Below are positions 32,501-42,665 of a stretch of DNA of 52,223 bases, piece after piece. The position numbers and the translations under genes were made by a program. How positions within the stretch are numbered: position 1 is the stretch's first letter; each line of letters starts with the position of its first letter. A model generated the notes under the pieces. That model did no database searches. It saw nothing but the letters and a program-made list of their open reading frames with translations, and was not told the DNA's origin. The stretch is from Nostoc calcicola FACHB-3891 (GTDB lineage: Bacteria; Cyanobacteriota; Cyanobacteriia; Cyanobacteriales; Nostocaceae), in the NCBI RefSeq assembly GCF_014697355.1, contig NZ_JACJRQ010000049.1:1-52223 (forward strand), written 5' to 3'.

Positions 32501-35500
32501 ACAATCCTTTGTAGATATCACCATTACACCTGTAGATGATACGACAATTGAAGGAACTGAAACCGTCAGTTTGACTTTGAGTAGCAACGCTAACTATACT
32601 CTGGGTACTGCTACTGCAACAGTGGCGATCGCTGATAACGACGCAATTCGGATTCACGATATTCAAGGAACAGGGCATATCTCAGCCTTGAGAGGTCAAA
32701 CCGTCAGCAATGTAGCAGGTATTGTCACGGCTACAGCTAGTAACGGTTTTTACTTGCAAGACCCAAACCCAGATAGCGACGATCGCACTTCTGAAGGTAT
32801 TTTCGTCTTCACGTCTTCAGCACCAACGGTAGCCGTCGGCGATTCTATATTAATCAGTGGAACAGTCACGGAATTTCGTCCTGGGAATAATGCCAATAAC
32901 CTGACGGTAACACAAATTACTAGCCCCACAATTGTCAAACTCTCCAGCGGCAATGCTTTGCCAACTGCCACAATTCTGGGTAATGGCGGCAGAACCATCC
33001 CAACTACAGTCATCGATAACGATACCACTGGTAATATCGAAACTGGAACCACCACCTTTGACCCTGCCCAGGATGGCATCGACTTCTACGAAAGCTTAGA
33101 AGGAATGCGAGTACAGGTTAATAACCCAGTCTCCACTTCACCCACTGCAACCTTTGGTACATCACAGGAAATTTGGGTACTAGCAGACAATGGAGCAAAT
33201 GCCACTGGGCGGACAGCTCGCGGTGGTAGCCTAATTAGTGCCTCAGACTTCAATCCTGAGCGGATTCAAATCGACGATCTTAACAATGCCTTGGTGCTAC
33301 CTGAGGTGAATGTTGGTACTCAACTTAGCACTGTTGTTGGTGTTGTAAACTACGACTTTAGCAACTATGAGGTTTTAGTTTCGGCTGCTCCCACGGTGGT
33401 ACAGAACAGTACTCTGCAAAAAGAAGTCACCAATTTAACTCCCACCACTGACCAACTAACAGTTGCTACCTTCAACGTCGAAAACCTTGACCCCAGCGAT
33501 GGGGCAACCAAGTTTAATAACCTTGCCAGCCGCATTGTCAATAATCTGAAATCACCAGATATCATTAGCCTGGAAGAAATCCAGGACAATAACGGGGCGA
33601 CGAATAATGGCGTAGTTGATGCCAGCGTTACTTTCCAAACATTAATTAATGCGATCGCTGCTGCTGGTGGCCCCACATATCAATATCGCCAAATTGACCC
33701 ACTGAACGGTACAAATGGCGGTGAACCAGGTGGCAATATCCGGGTAGGCTTCTTATTTAATCCCAGTCGCGTCAACTTTGTAGATCGCCCCGGTGGTACT
33801 TCCACCTCCGGCACCACAGTCACCAATAACTCCGGTGTTCCCACAGTTTCCAATAGTCCTGGTTTGATTGACCCCACCAACTCAGCTTTTAATGCCAGTC
33901 GAAAACCGTTAGTTGGTGAATTTACCTTCAAAGGTCAAACTGTTTATGTAATTGCTAACCACTTCAATTCCAAAGGTGGCGATCAACCATTATTCGGCGT
34001 CAATCAACCGCCAACCCTCACCAGCGAAACCCAGCGTCAGCAACAAGCTACCCTGGTGAAAAACTTTGTCCAAAGTATATTAGCGATCGACCCTAATGCC
34101 AATGTAGTAGTAGCTGGTGACTTGAATGACTTTGAGTTCTCCAACCCACTCACCACACTAGAAAGCGCTGGGCTAACTTCCTTAATTGAAACTCTCCCTG
34201 CAAATGAGCGTTATACCTACAACTTTGAAGGTAACGCCCAAACACTCGACCACATTTTAGTTAGTAGCAACTTGCTTGGCAAGCTGGATGGGTATGATGT
34301 AGTTCATATCAACTCAGAGTTTGCCGATCAAGATAGCGATCATGACCCTAGTGTGGCTCGGTTTAATCTGCCTGCAAACCAAGCCCCCACAGCCGTAAAT
34401 GATACAGTCAGCATTGCCGAAGATGCAACTACAGCTAATCTCTATGCCACATTACTGAGTAACGATACTGACCCTGATGCTGGAGACACTAAAAACATCA
34501 TTGCCGTGAACACCACAGGCACAAAAGGGACAGTTTTATTTGACCAAAACACTCAAAACTTGACTTATACTGCCTCTAGTTTTAACTATTTGTCCCAAGG
34601 GCAGACTGCAACTGATAGTTTTAGTTATGCGATCGCTGACAGTCAAGGTTTACAATCTAGTGCTACTGTCAACATCACCGTCACTGGTGTCAACGATGCT
34701 CCCACAGTAGTGCAACCCCTTGAAGACAGAATCATCTCCACAAGCAAGCTTTTCTCTTTCAACGTTGGTGACAAATTTACTGACATCGATCGAGGCGACA
34801 CCCTTACCTACACTGCTACGGGCTTACCCACTGGATCTGATATCGCTAACACGGGTTTGATATTCGGCAATATCTCCCAAGCTGGCATTTTTGCAGTTAC
34901 TGTTACCGCTGCTGATGGCAAAGGTGGCAGTGTTAGCGATACCTTTGACCTGACTGTTGCCAATAACAAGGCGACATCTGGCAACGACATTATCTTTATC
35001 GACCAACTTGTTGGTGTGAACGTACTCAATGCCCTAGCTGGCAACGATCGCGTCATCGGCACTGATGCCAATGAAACACTCACTGGTGCAGCAGGCAATG
35101 ATTACATTGATGCCAAGGGCGGTAATGACTCTCTTTTGGGGAACGATGGCATTGACACACTTTTAGGTGGGGCAGGTAATGACATCCTCGATGGTGGAGC
35201 AGCCGATGACATCCTTCTAGGTGAACTTGACAATGACACACTTCTTGGTGGAGCAGGTAATGATAGCCTCGATGGTGGAGCAGGTAATGACAACCTCAAT
35301 GGTGGAGCAGGTAATGACACCATTCTAGGTGGACTTGGCAATGATATTCTGGCTGGAGGTGGTGGCAGTGACCACCTGATTGGTTGGGGAGGTGGTACAA
35401 ACGAAATTGACCAACTCAACGGCGCTCAAAGTGCAGATACTTACATTTTGGGTGATGCTAGTTCAGTTTTCTATGGCAGATCTGGCAATGGTGACTACGC

Positions 35501-35708
35501 CGATATTGTTAGCTTCAAAGCAAGCGATCGCATTCAGCTTAAAGGATCTGCTAATAATTACTTCTTGGGTTCAGCACCAGTACCTGGATTTAGTAGTTCG
35601 GCTGTGGGCATTTTCGTCAACAGTGCAACAGGATTAGACCTGATTGCAGTTGTGGAAAGCGGATTAAACCACAATTTGGCAACAGATACTCGTTTCGTAT
35701 TTGTTTAA
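29592..35708 (+). CDS. RTX extracellular nuclease, ExeM/NucH family (2038 aa)
   Basis: A giant secreted protein; domains by approximate residue: 1-200 lamin-tail-like segment; 210-320 Calx-beta; 324-615 SdiA-regulated/phytase-like beta-propeller; 618-726 cadherin-like; 730-905 lamin-tail domain (EVAPWSSGNSPIA); 906-1016 second Calx-beta; 1019-1265 OB-like region; 1289-1595 endonuclease/exonuclease/phosphatase (EEP) domain (ATFNVENL, SLEEIQD, IANHFNSK, GDLNDF, LDHIL, DSDHDP all present); 1596-1793 cadherin/VCBS-like; 1799-1936 RTX calcium repeats (GGAGND). It has no signal peptide and the RTX tail implies type I secretion. It should digest extracellular DNA. GAGGAG supports the ATG. The two Calx-beta segments are near-identical in DNA. 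Confidence 0.87.
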   Translation: MVLNSGDIAFVGINTAGGPDDWVAFVTLAAIPAGTVIYFTDNELTTGTATAFNTGESYSKWTAPVGGVAAGTIVTLTNFDLAGGPVANVGTAAVVTFSGSSNRGFSQTADSLYAYLAASDATADTPTTQLARINIGNAEDGVAPNSLPADSRITFLTGEESAVYTGPRTANTFAEFKAIVNNPANWTLATGATLITGLNQTPFTIDTTPTVTIAAQDANAAEAGTDPGIFRISRTGSTTNALTVNYTIATGAGQATSADYTPTLTGTATIAAGQSFVDIIITPVDDGIVEGTETVSLTLNASADYSLGTATATVAIADNDTGVTSIDLSTYVRIGRYDLPEPTRTNPPLNSLLAQEASAVTYNKDTDTLFVVGDGGRAIVQVSKTGQLIDSMTLASGSSPQGTEFYDTEGLTYVGDGKFVLIEERERQANLFTYVPGTTLTRSNVQSVKLGTTVGNIGIEGISYDPQTGGFIAVKEITPEGIFQTNIDFAAGTASNGSPTTVNSTNLFDPALAGLADFADVFALSNVSSLNGQPDSSHLLILSQESGKIVNIDRTGNISSSLTIVSDPGNPLSVVDQGNEGITVDKDGLIYVVNEGGGGDIDHPQLWVYAPSSFTYANQAPVAVSLANTVTSLSESTSTATPFKVANIIVSDDALGTNTLSLTGADASFFEITGNALFLKAGTSLDFETKTSYNVSVNVNDTTVGNNPDATTAFTLSVTDVNENPTTSSIFITEVAPWSSGNSPIAADWFELTNTGTSAVDITGWKFDDNSNSFAASVALNGITSIGAGESVIFIEGATVNPTFLSNWFGANPPAGLKIGNYSGSGVGLGTGGDAVNIYNSTGALQANVVFGASPAAAPFATFDNAALSNNATIATLSAVGVNGAFVAVNSSTEIGSPGTIATPLPTIAIAAQDANAAEAGNDPGIFRISRTGSTTNSLTVNYTIATGAGQATSADYTPTLTGTATIAAGQSFVDITITPVDDTTIEGTETVSLTLSSNANYTLGTATATVAIADNDAIRIHDIQGTGHISALRGQTVSNVAGIVTATASNGFYLQDPNPDSDDRTSEGIFVFTSSAPTVAVGDSILISGTVTEFRPGNNANNLTVTQITSPTIVKLSSGNALPTATILGNGGRTIPTTVIDNDTTGNIETGTTTFDPAQDGIDFYESLEGMRVQVNNPVSTSPTATFGTSQEIWVLADNGANATGRTARGGSLISASDFNPERIQIDDLNNALVLPEVNVGTQLSTVVGVVNYDFSNYEVLVSAAPTVVQNSTLQKEVTNLTPTTDQLTVATFNVENLDPSDGATKFNNLASRIVNNLKSPDIISLEEIQDNNGATNNGVVDASVTFQTLINAIAAAGGPTYQYRQIDPLNGTNGGEPGGNIRVGFLFNPSRVNFVDRPGGTSTSGTTVTNNSGVPTVSNSPGLIDPTNSAFNASRKPLVGEFTFKGQTVYVIANHFNSKGGDQPLFGVNQPPTLTSETQRQQQATLVKNFVQSILAIDPNANVVVAGDLNDFEFSNPLTTLESAGLTSLIETLPANERYTYNFEGNAQTLDHILVSSNLLGKLDGYDVVHINSEFADQDSDHDPSVARFNLPANQAPTAVNDTVSIAEDATTANLYATLLSNDTDPDAGDTKNIIAVNTTGTKGTVLFDQNTQNLTYTASSFNYLSQGQTATDSFSYAIADSQGLQSSATVNITVTGVNDAPTVVQPLEDRIISTSKLFSFNVGDKFTDIDRGDTLTYTATGLPTGSDIANTGLIFGNISQAGIFAVTVTAADGKGGSVSDTFDLTVANNKATSGNDIIFIDQLVGVNVLNALAGNDRVIGTDANETLTGAAGNDYIDAKGGNDSLLGNDGIDTLLGGAGNDILDGGAADDILLGELDNDTLLGGAGNDSLDGGAGNDNLNGGAGNDTILGGLGNDILAGGGGSDHLIGWGGGTNEIDQLNGAQSADTYILGDASSVFYGRSGNGDYADIVSFKASDRIQLKGSANNYFLGSAPVPGFSSSAVGIFVNSATGLDLIAVVESGLNHNLATDTRFVFV

Positions 35709-35721
35709 TGCAGATTCAAGC

Positions 35722-35753
35722 GATCGCTCTTTGGGAAACTTGAGGGCGATCGT
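35722..35753 (+). terminator. Weak hairpin between two RTX genes
   Basis: CGATCGCTCT (35722-35731) pairs with AGGGCGATCG (35744-35753), one wobble, followed by TTTGG. It may attenuate rather than stop transcription into the next gene, which starts 104 bases after the previous stop. Confidence 0.4.
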
Positions 35754-35812
35754 TTGGCTGGTGCAGAATAACAGTTTTAAGCAGTCTAATATTTGGAATC
35801 TACTTATAAACT

Positions 35813-38800
35813 ATGGTAACTACAAGCACAATTCGCTTTTCTCAGTTTAATGCTTCTTTGAATCGTAATACTCAAGGGCAGTTAGTAACTGATTTATCCA
35901 CTCTTGATAATGCTCAAGCAAAGGCAGTTGCAGAAATCATCCAGCGTAATAATCCGGATGTACTCCTGATTAATGAGTTTGACTACTCCCCACAGGCGGT
36001 TCAATTATTTAAGCAAAATTACTTAGCTGTCAGTCAAAATGGTGCAACTCCTGTTGACTACCCTTACTTCTACATCGCTCCTTCCAATACGGGTATTGCT
36101 TCTGGCTTTGACTTGAACAACAACGGCACAGCAGTTACAACCCCAGGTGCAACCGGATACGGCGATGATGCCTTGGGATTCGGTAATTTTCCCGGTCAAT
36201 ACGGGATGTTGCTGCTATCCAAATATCCCATTGACACAGCCAATGTCCGCACCTTCCAAAACTTCCTCTGGAAGGATATGCCTGATGCGTTGCTTCCCGA
36301 TAATTCCGCAACACCACAAGCAAATGATTGGTATTCTCAAGAGGAACTGGCTGTTCTACGCCTTTCTTCTAAAAGCCACTGGGATGTACCCATCCAAGTA
36401 AACGGCGAGACAATTCACGTCCTCGCCAGCCACCCTACACCGCCAACCTTTGATGGCGAGGAAGACCGCAACGGCAAGCGCAACCATGATGAAATCCGCT
36501 TTTGGGCAGATTACATAACCCCTGGTAAAGGGGATTACATCTATGATGATGTAGGTAAAACTGGCGGTATTGTTGCTGGCTCAGACTTTGTGATTATGGG
36601 CGATCAAAATGCTGACCCCGTAGATGGTGATAGTTATGACAATGCCATCCGGCAACTGTTGCAAAACCCTAATATCAATACTAATGTCATCCCCACCAGT
36701 CTTGGTGGTCCACAACAAGCAGTTTTGCAGGGTGGTGCTAACGCTAACCATAAAGGTAATCCGGCTTTTGACACCGCAGACTTTGCTGATACGGCTCCAG
36801 GCAACCTGCGAACAGACTACGTGCTACCCTCTAATGACTTGACAATTGCCAACTCAGGAGTATTTTGGCCGCTAAATACTGACCCGACATTTTCCCCCGT
36901 AGGTACTTTTCCCTTCCCCAGTTCTGACCATCGCTTGGTGTTCGCAGATGTCCAAACTAGGCCAACTCAAGCAGGTAAAACCATTCCCAATGTAGGATTT
37001 GTTGGGCAAACTACTTTCACCACTGGCTTTATTCCTGCTGGTGCGGCGGGAACTGTAAATGGAGTTTCTACTCCATTAGGTGGATTGTCTGGAGTTACTT
37101 ATGATGCAGTTAATAACCGCTATTACGCCATCTCAGACGATCGCTCCCAAATCGCCCCTGCCCGTTTTTATACCTTTACTGCTGATTCTGGAGTGACTTT
37201 TACCAATGTCACTCCCCTGAAAGATGCTAACGGCAACTTTTTTGCAACCAACAGTCTCGATCCAGAAGGTATTGCTTTAACCAACAATGGGACAGTTTTC
37301 ATCTCTTCGGAAGGTGAAGTTAATCTTGGGGCTGGTCGTGTTACCAATCCTTTTATTAAAGAGTTTTCCTTAGCTACTGGGCAAGAAATGCGATCGCTAC
37401 TTATCCCCAGCAAATTCCTACCAGTAGTTCAGGACACCAACAACAACGGTGTTGTAGATGCAGGTGACACGCAGACATCAGGCGTTTACAATAACTTGGC
37501 ATTTGAAAGCCTGACCATCACACCCGACCAGAAAACTCTATTCACCGCTACTGAAAACGCCCTTTTCCAAGATGGATTAAAGGCTTCACTTACCAGTGGC
37601 AGCCGTTCCCGCATTCTGCAATACAATTTGGTGACTGGACAACCAGAAAAAGAATATCTTTATATTACCGATGCAATCCCTGAAGCACCAAATCCCAGCA
37701 CAGGTTCTGCTGACAATGGTTTGGTGGATTTACTAGCAATAGATAATCGTGGCACATTACTGGCGTTAGAACGTTCCTTTGCACAAGGTGTAGGCAACAC
37801 CATCAAAATCTACGAAGTTTCTTTGCAAGGTGCAACGGATATTAGCTTCTACGATTCTCTCAATAATTTGAGTGCTGAACAACTAGCTACCATCGCACCT
37901 ACGCAAAAACGTCTGCTGTTAAATTTAACCGATTTAAATCTGCCTACTGATGCAAATCACCCAATTACAGGACTGGATAATATAGAAGGTCTTGCCTTCG
38001 GTCCTAAACTAGCAGATGGTCGTCAGTCTATTGTGTTGGTGAGTGACAACAATTTTGGTAGCAGCCAATTTACCCAAATCCTCACCTTGGATGCAGACTT
38101 AGTTCCCACTGCTGCACCCACAGTAGAAACTCGTCCTGGTTTATTTGACGATGACGATCCAGCACTGCCAGTTGTAGATCGAAATGCTGATGCTGACGAC
38201 CCCGCCATCTATGTTAATGCCACAAATGCTGCTGAGAGTTTAGTACTAACCTCAGTGAAAAATGCCGGACTGCGAGTTTATGACTTGTCTGGTAATTTGT
38301 TGCAAACATTCAATCCGGGTGGCATTCGCTACAATAACATTGATTTGCAATACGGTTTTAAATTAGGCGGTCAATCTATCGATATTGCCGTAGCTAGCGA
38401 TCGCCAAAATGATAAACTAGCAATCTTCAAAATTAACCCCAACCCCACCACTCCTGGTCAGTACTTAGAAAATATCACCGATAGCAATATTGGTACTATT
38501 TTCCAAACATTACCCTTTGAACCTCCCTATTCGGCATCAACTCGCAGTTCTTACGGACTTGCCTTATACCGTAGTCCCGAAACTAATGATTACTACGTCT
38601 TTACCAGTCGTCGCCAAACTGGAGACATCGCTCAGTTCAAGCTAGTTGACAAAGGTAATGGCACAATTGGAGCAGAATTGGTGCGGGAGTTCACCATCCC
38701 TTCGCCCACCGCAGCAGAACGTTCTGCCCAAACAGAGGGTATGGTGGTTGACCAAGAAACCGGCTTTCTCTACATCGCTCAAGAAGATGTCGGCATCTGG

Positions 38801-41257
38801 AAATTTGACGCCGAACCGGATGGTGGTAAAACAGGCAAGCTGATTGACCGCGTTCGTTTTGAAGGTGGTTCTCACCTCACCGATGACGCAGAAGGACTCA
38901 CCATTTACTACGGCAAAAACGGCACAGGTTATCTGTTAGCATCCAGCCAAGGCGATAGCACCTTTGTTGCCTACACTCGTGAAGGCAATAACGAATACGT
39001 GGGTAACTTCGCCATTGGTAATAACGGCTCAATTGACAGCGTACAAGAGTCAGACGGCGCAGATGTCACCAACGTACCACTAGGTCCCAACTTTCCATAT
39101 GGTGTATTCATCACCCAAGATGGGTCTAATGAACCTGCCAAGACAATCGATGGTGAAAACGTCAACTCGAACTTTAAGCTGGTGCCTTGGGAAAATATAG
39201 CCGATGCCTTCCCCAATTCTTTAAATATCGACACCACTAGTTACGATCCTCGCAATCCCGTTGCCCAACCCAAGTTGACTATTTACGAATTTGACAACCT
39301 GCCCAAATTAGGCACCACCTCCAAAGGTGAAGATATTTTCTTGGGTGGTTTTTCTGGGTTGTATTTTCAAGGCGTTGCAGCAAATGGTAACCTGAAATTT
39401 GTCACCAACACAGACCGCGGTCCCAATGGAGAACCTGATGGTGTCAAAAGACCATTTTTATTACCCAACTTCCAGCCGGAAATAGTCAGCTTTGAACTCA
39501 ACCGCACCACAGGTGAAATCACCATCACCAACAGAACAAAGCTATTCCGCCAAGATGGAACAACCCCATTAACGGGACTACCTAATTTGCAAGCTGTAGG
39601 AAACGGTTTAGCTTACACAGATGAAATTGCCGTTGACTTAGACAACAATGTTTTAGCTAACGATCCTTTGGGTGCCGACTTAGAGGGAATTATAGTTGCA
39701 GAAAATGGTGATTACTGGATGGTAGATGAATATCGTCCTGCTATTTACCACTTTAATAGTAATGGTAAGTTGATTGAGCGCTTTATCCCTCAAGGAACTG
39801 CCACTGCACCCAACCCAGACCAACCAACTGGAACTTTTGGTACTGAGGTATTGCCAGCGGTTTACGCCCAACGGCGCAATAACAGAGGATTTGAAGCTGT
39901 GGCACTCCAGGGTAATAAATTATATGCCTTTATTCAGAGTCCAATTGATAATCCAGATGTCGCCAATGATGCAACTTCTAAAAATTCTCTCAACCTGCGA
40001 ATTCTGGAGTTTGATATTGTCAGCAAGCAGGTAACAGGAGAGTATTTATATCGCTTAGAAGGTCTACCAGGAACCGATAAAATTGGCGATGCAGTTTCTT
40101 TAGGTAAAGGCAAATTTGCACTAGTTGAGCGAGATGATAATGGTACATCTGCTGGCAATAAATTAATTTACCAAATTGATTTAGCTGGGGCGACCAACAT
40201 CAACAACCCTGCTAATTTTAGCTTGCCAGCTGGTAAAACCATTGAGCAACTGACCTCTGCTGAATTAGCTGCTGCCAATATCACCCCTGTAACCAAGAGT
40301 TTGATTGCTAATGCTGCTCAGTTGGGTTACACCGGGGTGGAAAAATTAGAAGGTTTGGCGTTGGTAGCACCCAACACCCTAGCTTTGATTAACGACAACG
40401 ACTTCAATGTTACGGGTAACACTCCTGCCGAGAAACTCGGTATTCTAGAACTACCCAATAACTTGACATCTGTAGAACCTACTTTACCCGGCGATTTTGG
40501 CTCGACTAACAGCGATACTATTACACTTGAGCCAAGACAAACATTCTTTGCAGGTGATGGAGCAGACTTTGTAGAAGGTACTACAGGTAACACAATCCAG
40601 ACTGGAAGCGGTGAAGATACGGTGCTAGTTGGCAGTGACTCTTCAGTTTCCACGGGGGATGGTGATGATAGTATCTTTGTCGGTCAAAATGGTGCTGTTC
40701 AAAATACAACCGCCGATGCTGGCAATGGTGATGACCAAATTACTGTAATCGAAGCTAGTGGTATTAATAATCTATTTGGGGGTGCGGGCGCTGACGCGAT
40801 CGCAGTAGTTGAAGGTTCGCGTCAATCCTTATTCGGTGGCTCAGGCAATGATACCCTCACCAGTAACGGCAGCAGTAACCGTTTGTATGGTGGTTCTGGA
40901 GATGACAAACTCTTCTCTGGTGTCAATGATTCGTTGTTTGGTGGCGATGGTGATGATGTGCTGTTTGCTGGTATTGCAGGTAGTAATCGCCTCAGTGGAG
41001 GTACTGGTGCAGACCAGTTTTGGGTTGCCAATGGCAGTTTACCAACTAGTAAGAACATCGTCACTGATTTTACAAGTGGCATTGATAAAATCGGACTTGG
41101 TGGTATTGGCGTTACTCAATTTAGTGGTTTAACACTGTTACAACAGGGTAGTGACACTTTGGTGAAAACTGGAAATACAGAGTTGGTTGTATTGCTAGGA
41201 ATTACATCGACTGGTCTTACAGCAAATGATTTTGTTTTTGCTGCTAGTGTAGTTTAG
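35813..41257 (+). CDS. RTX multidomain EEP/phytase-like phosphoesterase (1814 aa)
   Basis: Approximate order: 1-381 an EEP domain (RFSQFNASLN, LINEFDYS, HVLASHPTPP, IMGDQNADP, SSDHRLVF); 392-766 esterase-like-activity-of-phytase domain (GGLSGVTYDAVNNRYYAISDD); 767-1148 beta-propeller phytase-like domain (NADADDPAIYV, GIRYNNIDLQYGF, IAVASDRQNDKL); 1154-1550 a second esterase-like phytase domain (GGFSGLYFQG, ADLEGIIV); 1557-1814 a calcium-binding RTX-like tail (GGSGDDKLF, GGDGDDVLF). There is no signal peptide; type I secretion is likely. It could release phosphate from phytate-like and other organic esters. Its last ~750 bases are highly similar to those of the 43127 gene. Confidence 0.85.
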   Translation: MVTTSTIRFSQFNASLNRNTQGQLVTDLSTLDNAQAKAVAEIIQRNNPDVLLINEFDYSPQAVQLFKQNYLAVSQNGATPVDYPYFYIAPSNTGIASGFDLNNNGTAVTTPGATGYGDDALGFGNFPGQYGMLLLSKYPIDTANVRTFQNFLWKDMPDALLPDNSATPQANDWYSQEELAVLRLSSKSHWDVPIQVNGETIHVLASHPTPPTFDGEEDRNGKRNHDEIRFWADYITPGKGDYIYDDVGKTGGIVAGSDFVIMGDQNADPVDGDSYDNAIRQLLQNPNINTNVIPTSLGGPQQAVLQGGANANHKGNPAFDTADFADTAPGNLRTDYVLPSNDLTIANSGVFWPLNTDPTFSPVGTFPFPSSDHRLVFADVQTRPTQAGKTIPNVGFVGQTTFTTGFIPAGAAGTVNGVSTPLGGLSGVTYDAVNNRYYAISDDRSQIAPARFYTFTADSGVTFTNVTPLKDANGNFFATNSLDPEGIALTNNGTVFISSEGEVNLGAGRVTNPFIKEFSLATGQEMRSLLIPSKFLPVVQDTNNNGVVDAGDTQTSGVYNNLAFESLTITPDQKTLFTATENALFQDGLKASLTSGSRSRILQYNLVTGQPEKEYLYITDAIPEAPNPSTGSADNGLVDLLAIDNRGTLLALERSFAQGVGNTIKIYEVSLQGATDISFYDSLNNLSAEQLATIAPTQKRLLLNLTDLNLPTDANHPITGLDNIEGLAFGPKLADGRQSIVLVSDNNFGSSQFTQILTLDADLVPTAAPTVETRPGLFDDDDPALPVVDRNADADDPAIYVNATNAAESLVLTSVKNAGLRVYDLSGNLLQTFNPGGIRYNNIDLQYGFKLGGQSIDIAVASDRQNDKLAIFKINPNPTTPGQYLENITDSNIGTIFQTLPFEPPYSASTRSSYGLALYRSPETNDYYVFTSRRQTGDIAQFKLVDKGNGTIGAELVREFTIPSPTAAERSAQTEGMVVDQETGFLYIAQEDVGIWKFDAEPDGGKTGKLIDRVRFEGGSHLTDDAEGLTIYYGKNGTGYLLASSQGDSTFVAYTREGNNEYVGNFAIGNNGSIDSVQESDGADVTNVPLGPNFPYGVFITQDGSNEPAKTIDGENVNSNFKLVPWENIADAFPNSLNIDTTSYDPRNPVAQPKLTIYEFDNLPKLGTTSKGEDIFLGGFSGLYFQGVAANGNLKFVTNTDRGPNGEPDGVKRPFLLPNFQPEIVSFELNRTTGEITITNRTKLFRQDGTTPLTGLPNLQAVGNGLAYTDEIAVDLDNNVLANDPLGADLEGIIVAENGDYWMVDEYRPAIYHFNSNGKLIERFIPQGTATAPNPDQPTGTFGTEVLPAVYAQRRNNRGFEAVALQGNKLYAFIQSPIDNPDVANDATSKNSLNLRILEFDIVSKQVTGEYLYRLEGLPGTDKIGDAVSLGKGKFALVERDDNGTSAGNKLIYQIDLAGATNINNPANFSLPAGKTIEQLTSAELAAANITPVTKSLIANAAQLGYTGVEKLEGLALVAPNTLALINDNDFNVTGNTPAEKLGILELPNNLTSVEPTLPGDFGSTNSDTITLEPRQTFFAGDGADFVEGTTGNTIQTGSGEDTVLVGSDSSVSTGDGDDSIFVGQNGAVQNTTADAGNGDDQITVIEASGINNLFGGAGADAIAVVEGSRQSLFGGSGNDTLTSNGSSNRLYGGSGDDKLFSGVNDSLFGGDGDDVLFAGIAGSNRLSGGTGADQFWVANGSLPTSKNIVTDFTSGIDKIGLGGIGVTQFSGLTLLQQGSDTLVKTGNTELVVLLGITSTGLTANDFVFAASVV

Positions 41258-41279
41258 TCAGTTCAAATAACGTAATTAT

Positions 41280-41322
41280 TACAGCTTCATTACACAGCCA
41301 AAGTTAATGAAGCTGTACTTAA
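41280..41322. terminator. Bidirectional terminator
   Basis: TACAGCTTCATTA (41280-41292) pairs perfectly with TAATGAAGCTGTA (41305-41317), then CTTAATTTTT. It sits between convergent genes. Confidence 0.85.
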
Positions 41323-41359
41323 TTTTTGCAAAAACGCTTTAGAGTGTCTCGGCTGATTA

Positions 41360-42442
41360 TTAATGTCCATCATTAGACCAGTGAGGGCGATCGCTAGATA
41401 ATTTAATTACGCCGTAAGAACGGCCTACCTCCCATAAAGTGGAATTTTCATAACTTGTTCGTGGCTGATCGATACTAACTATAGTTCCACTAGCATTTTT
41501 GATCTTTAAGGTTCCCGACCAAGTAATTTCCCAGTCAATTGCTAATCTTTGGGTATGACGAGAGGTAAGAACAGGTCGAAAGGCAATATTATAAGCAGAC
41601 ACCATTTCTTTAGCAGCTTCGACAGAGGCAGCTTGGGTATAATGTAGCCAATTAATATCTACATTGGGCATAGATGAAACATCTAATGCAGCAATTTCAT
41701 TATTACTAATACGAAAAGCATAGTGCATTAAATAAGCACGTTCTGAAGGACGGAATACTGAAGCGATACTGATATTAGCTCCGGCATTTTTTAAAGCTTG
41801 CTCAAAAGCTTGGACTTTTTGACGGAAGGGAGAAGCCAAATCATCAATTAAGTCGCTCTCTGGGAAAAATTTAACCCAGTCTTTTCCACTCAGGTTTTGT
41901 CTTAATCTTTTGGCGTATTCAGTTATATTGTCTAAAGCCACCTCAAAATCAATGCCAAGCTTAGTTTTTGTTGTATTAGAAAGCTGTTGAGCTAATTCGG
42001 CTCGAAAATTAATATCTCTTTTCTTATAAGTTTCGGCTAGTCCTCTTGTACTGTTGGGGCCAAAGTCTCCATCAACTACTAACGCAGGATTCAAACGAGC
42101 GATCGCTGTTAAACTTTTTTGTAAATCTTTTACCTCATTATTGCCAAAGTTCAGATAAGCTAATAATTTTTTGACGGCATTAGTATAAATAGCAAAATAC
42201 ACGACAAAACCTTGCGCTAGCGCTTTTCCATAAGTAGCACTATCCACAACTCCCGTTACTGTTAAACCATTACGAGTTTGATATTCACGGGTTGCTTTAT
42301 CTGTAATATTCCCAAAATCACCATCAACTGCACCAATTGGAAAGTCACGATCTAAAAGAAATTTCTGCCAAGCAATTACACTCGGTCCTTCAGATTGTTT
42401 TTTGAGAGTAGGAAGTTGCAAAGCTTGAAGGTTAAAACTCAT
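41360..42442 (-). CDS. Peptidoglycan-binding protein with M15-like C-terminal domain
   Basis: About 360 residues from MSFNLQALQL; an ATG seven codons upstream (42463) is possible. Two PG_binding_1-type domains occupy the first ~140 residues (GPSVIAWQKFLLDRDFPIG ... DGDFGNITDKATREYQ; NNEVKDLQKSLTAI ... DGDFGPNS). The C-terminal domain has SVFRPSERAYLMHY, SRHTQRLAIDWEI and PHWSNDGH, an arrangement of His/Asp/His like M15 D-Ala-D-Ala peptidases. No signal peptide is seen, which is odd for a wall enzyme; endolysin-like export is possible. It converges on the RTX gene through a shared terminator. Confidence 0.75.
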   Translation of the reverse strand: MSFNLQALQLPTLKKQSEGPSVIAWQKFLLDRDFPIGAVDGDFGNITDKATREYQTRNGLTVTGVVDSATYGKALAQGFVVYFAIYTNAVKKLLAYLNFGNNEVKDLQKSLTAIARLNPALVVDGDFGPNSTRGLAETYKKRDINFRAELAQQLSNTTKTKLGIDFEVALDNITEYAKRLRQNLSGKDWVKFFPESDLIDDLASPFRQKVQAFEQALKNAGANISIASVFRPSERAYLMHYAFRISNNEIAALDVSSMPNVDINWLHYTQAASVEAAKEMVSAYNIAFRPVLTSRHTQRLAIDWEITWSGTLKIKNASGTIVSIDQPRTSYENSTLWEVGRSYGVIKLSSDRPHWSNDGH

Positions 42443-42665
42443 AATTTTTATGGCATGAAACAATTGTTTTCATCTGATTTTTGTGGCAATTCAGGAGTCA
42501 GAATACATCTGTCTGAATAGTTAAATCCGCAGAAATGTATGAACAATGAATATACTAATTATACTAGACTCTTTATCAATACTGGCTTGTGAGAGTAGGC
42601 GAAGTTTTTACTTTATGTAAAGAAACACTTATATTTAGGGATTACCAAGAAATAAATTATCCAAT

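Noticed and set aside
34808..35419. Long antisense frames in the RTX region
   Set aside because: They mirror the repetitive Gly/Asp codons of the real gene and have low-complexity Pro/Ser/Leu products.
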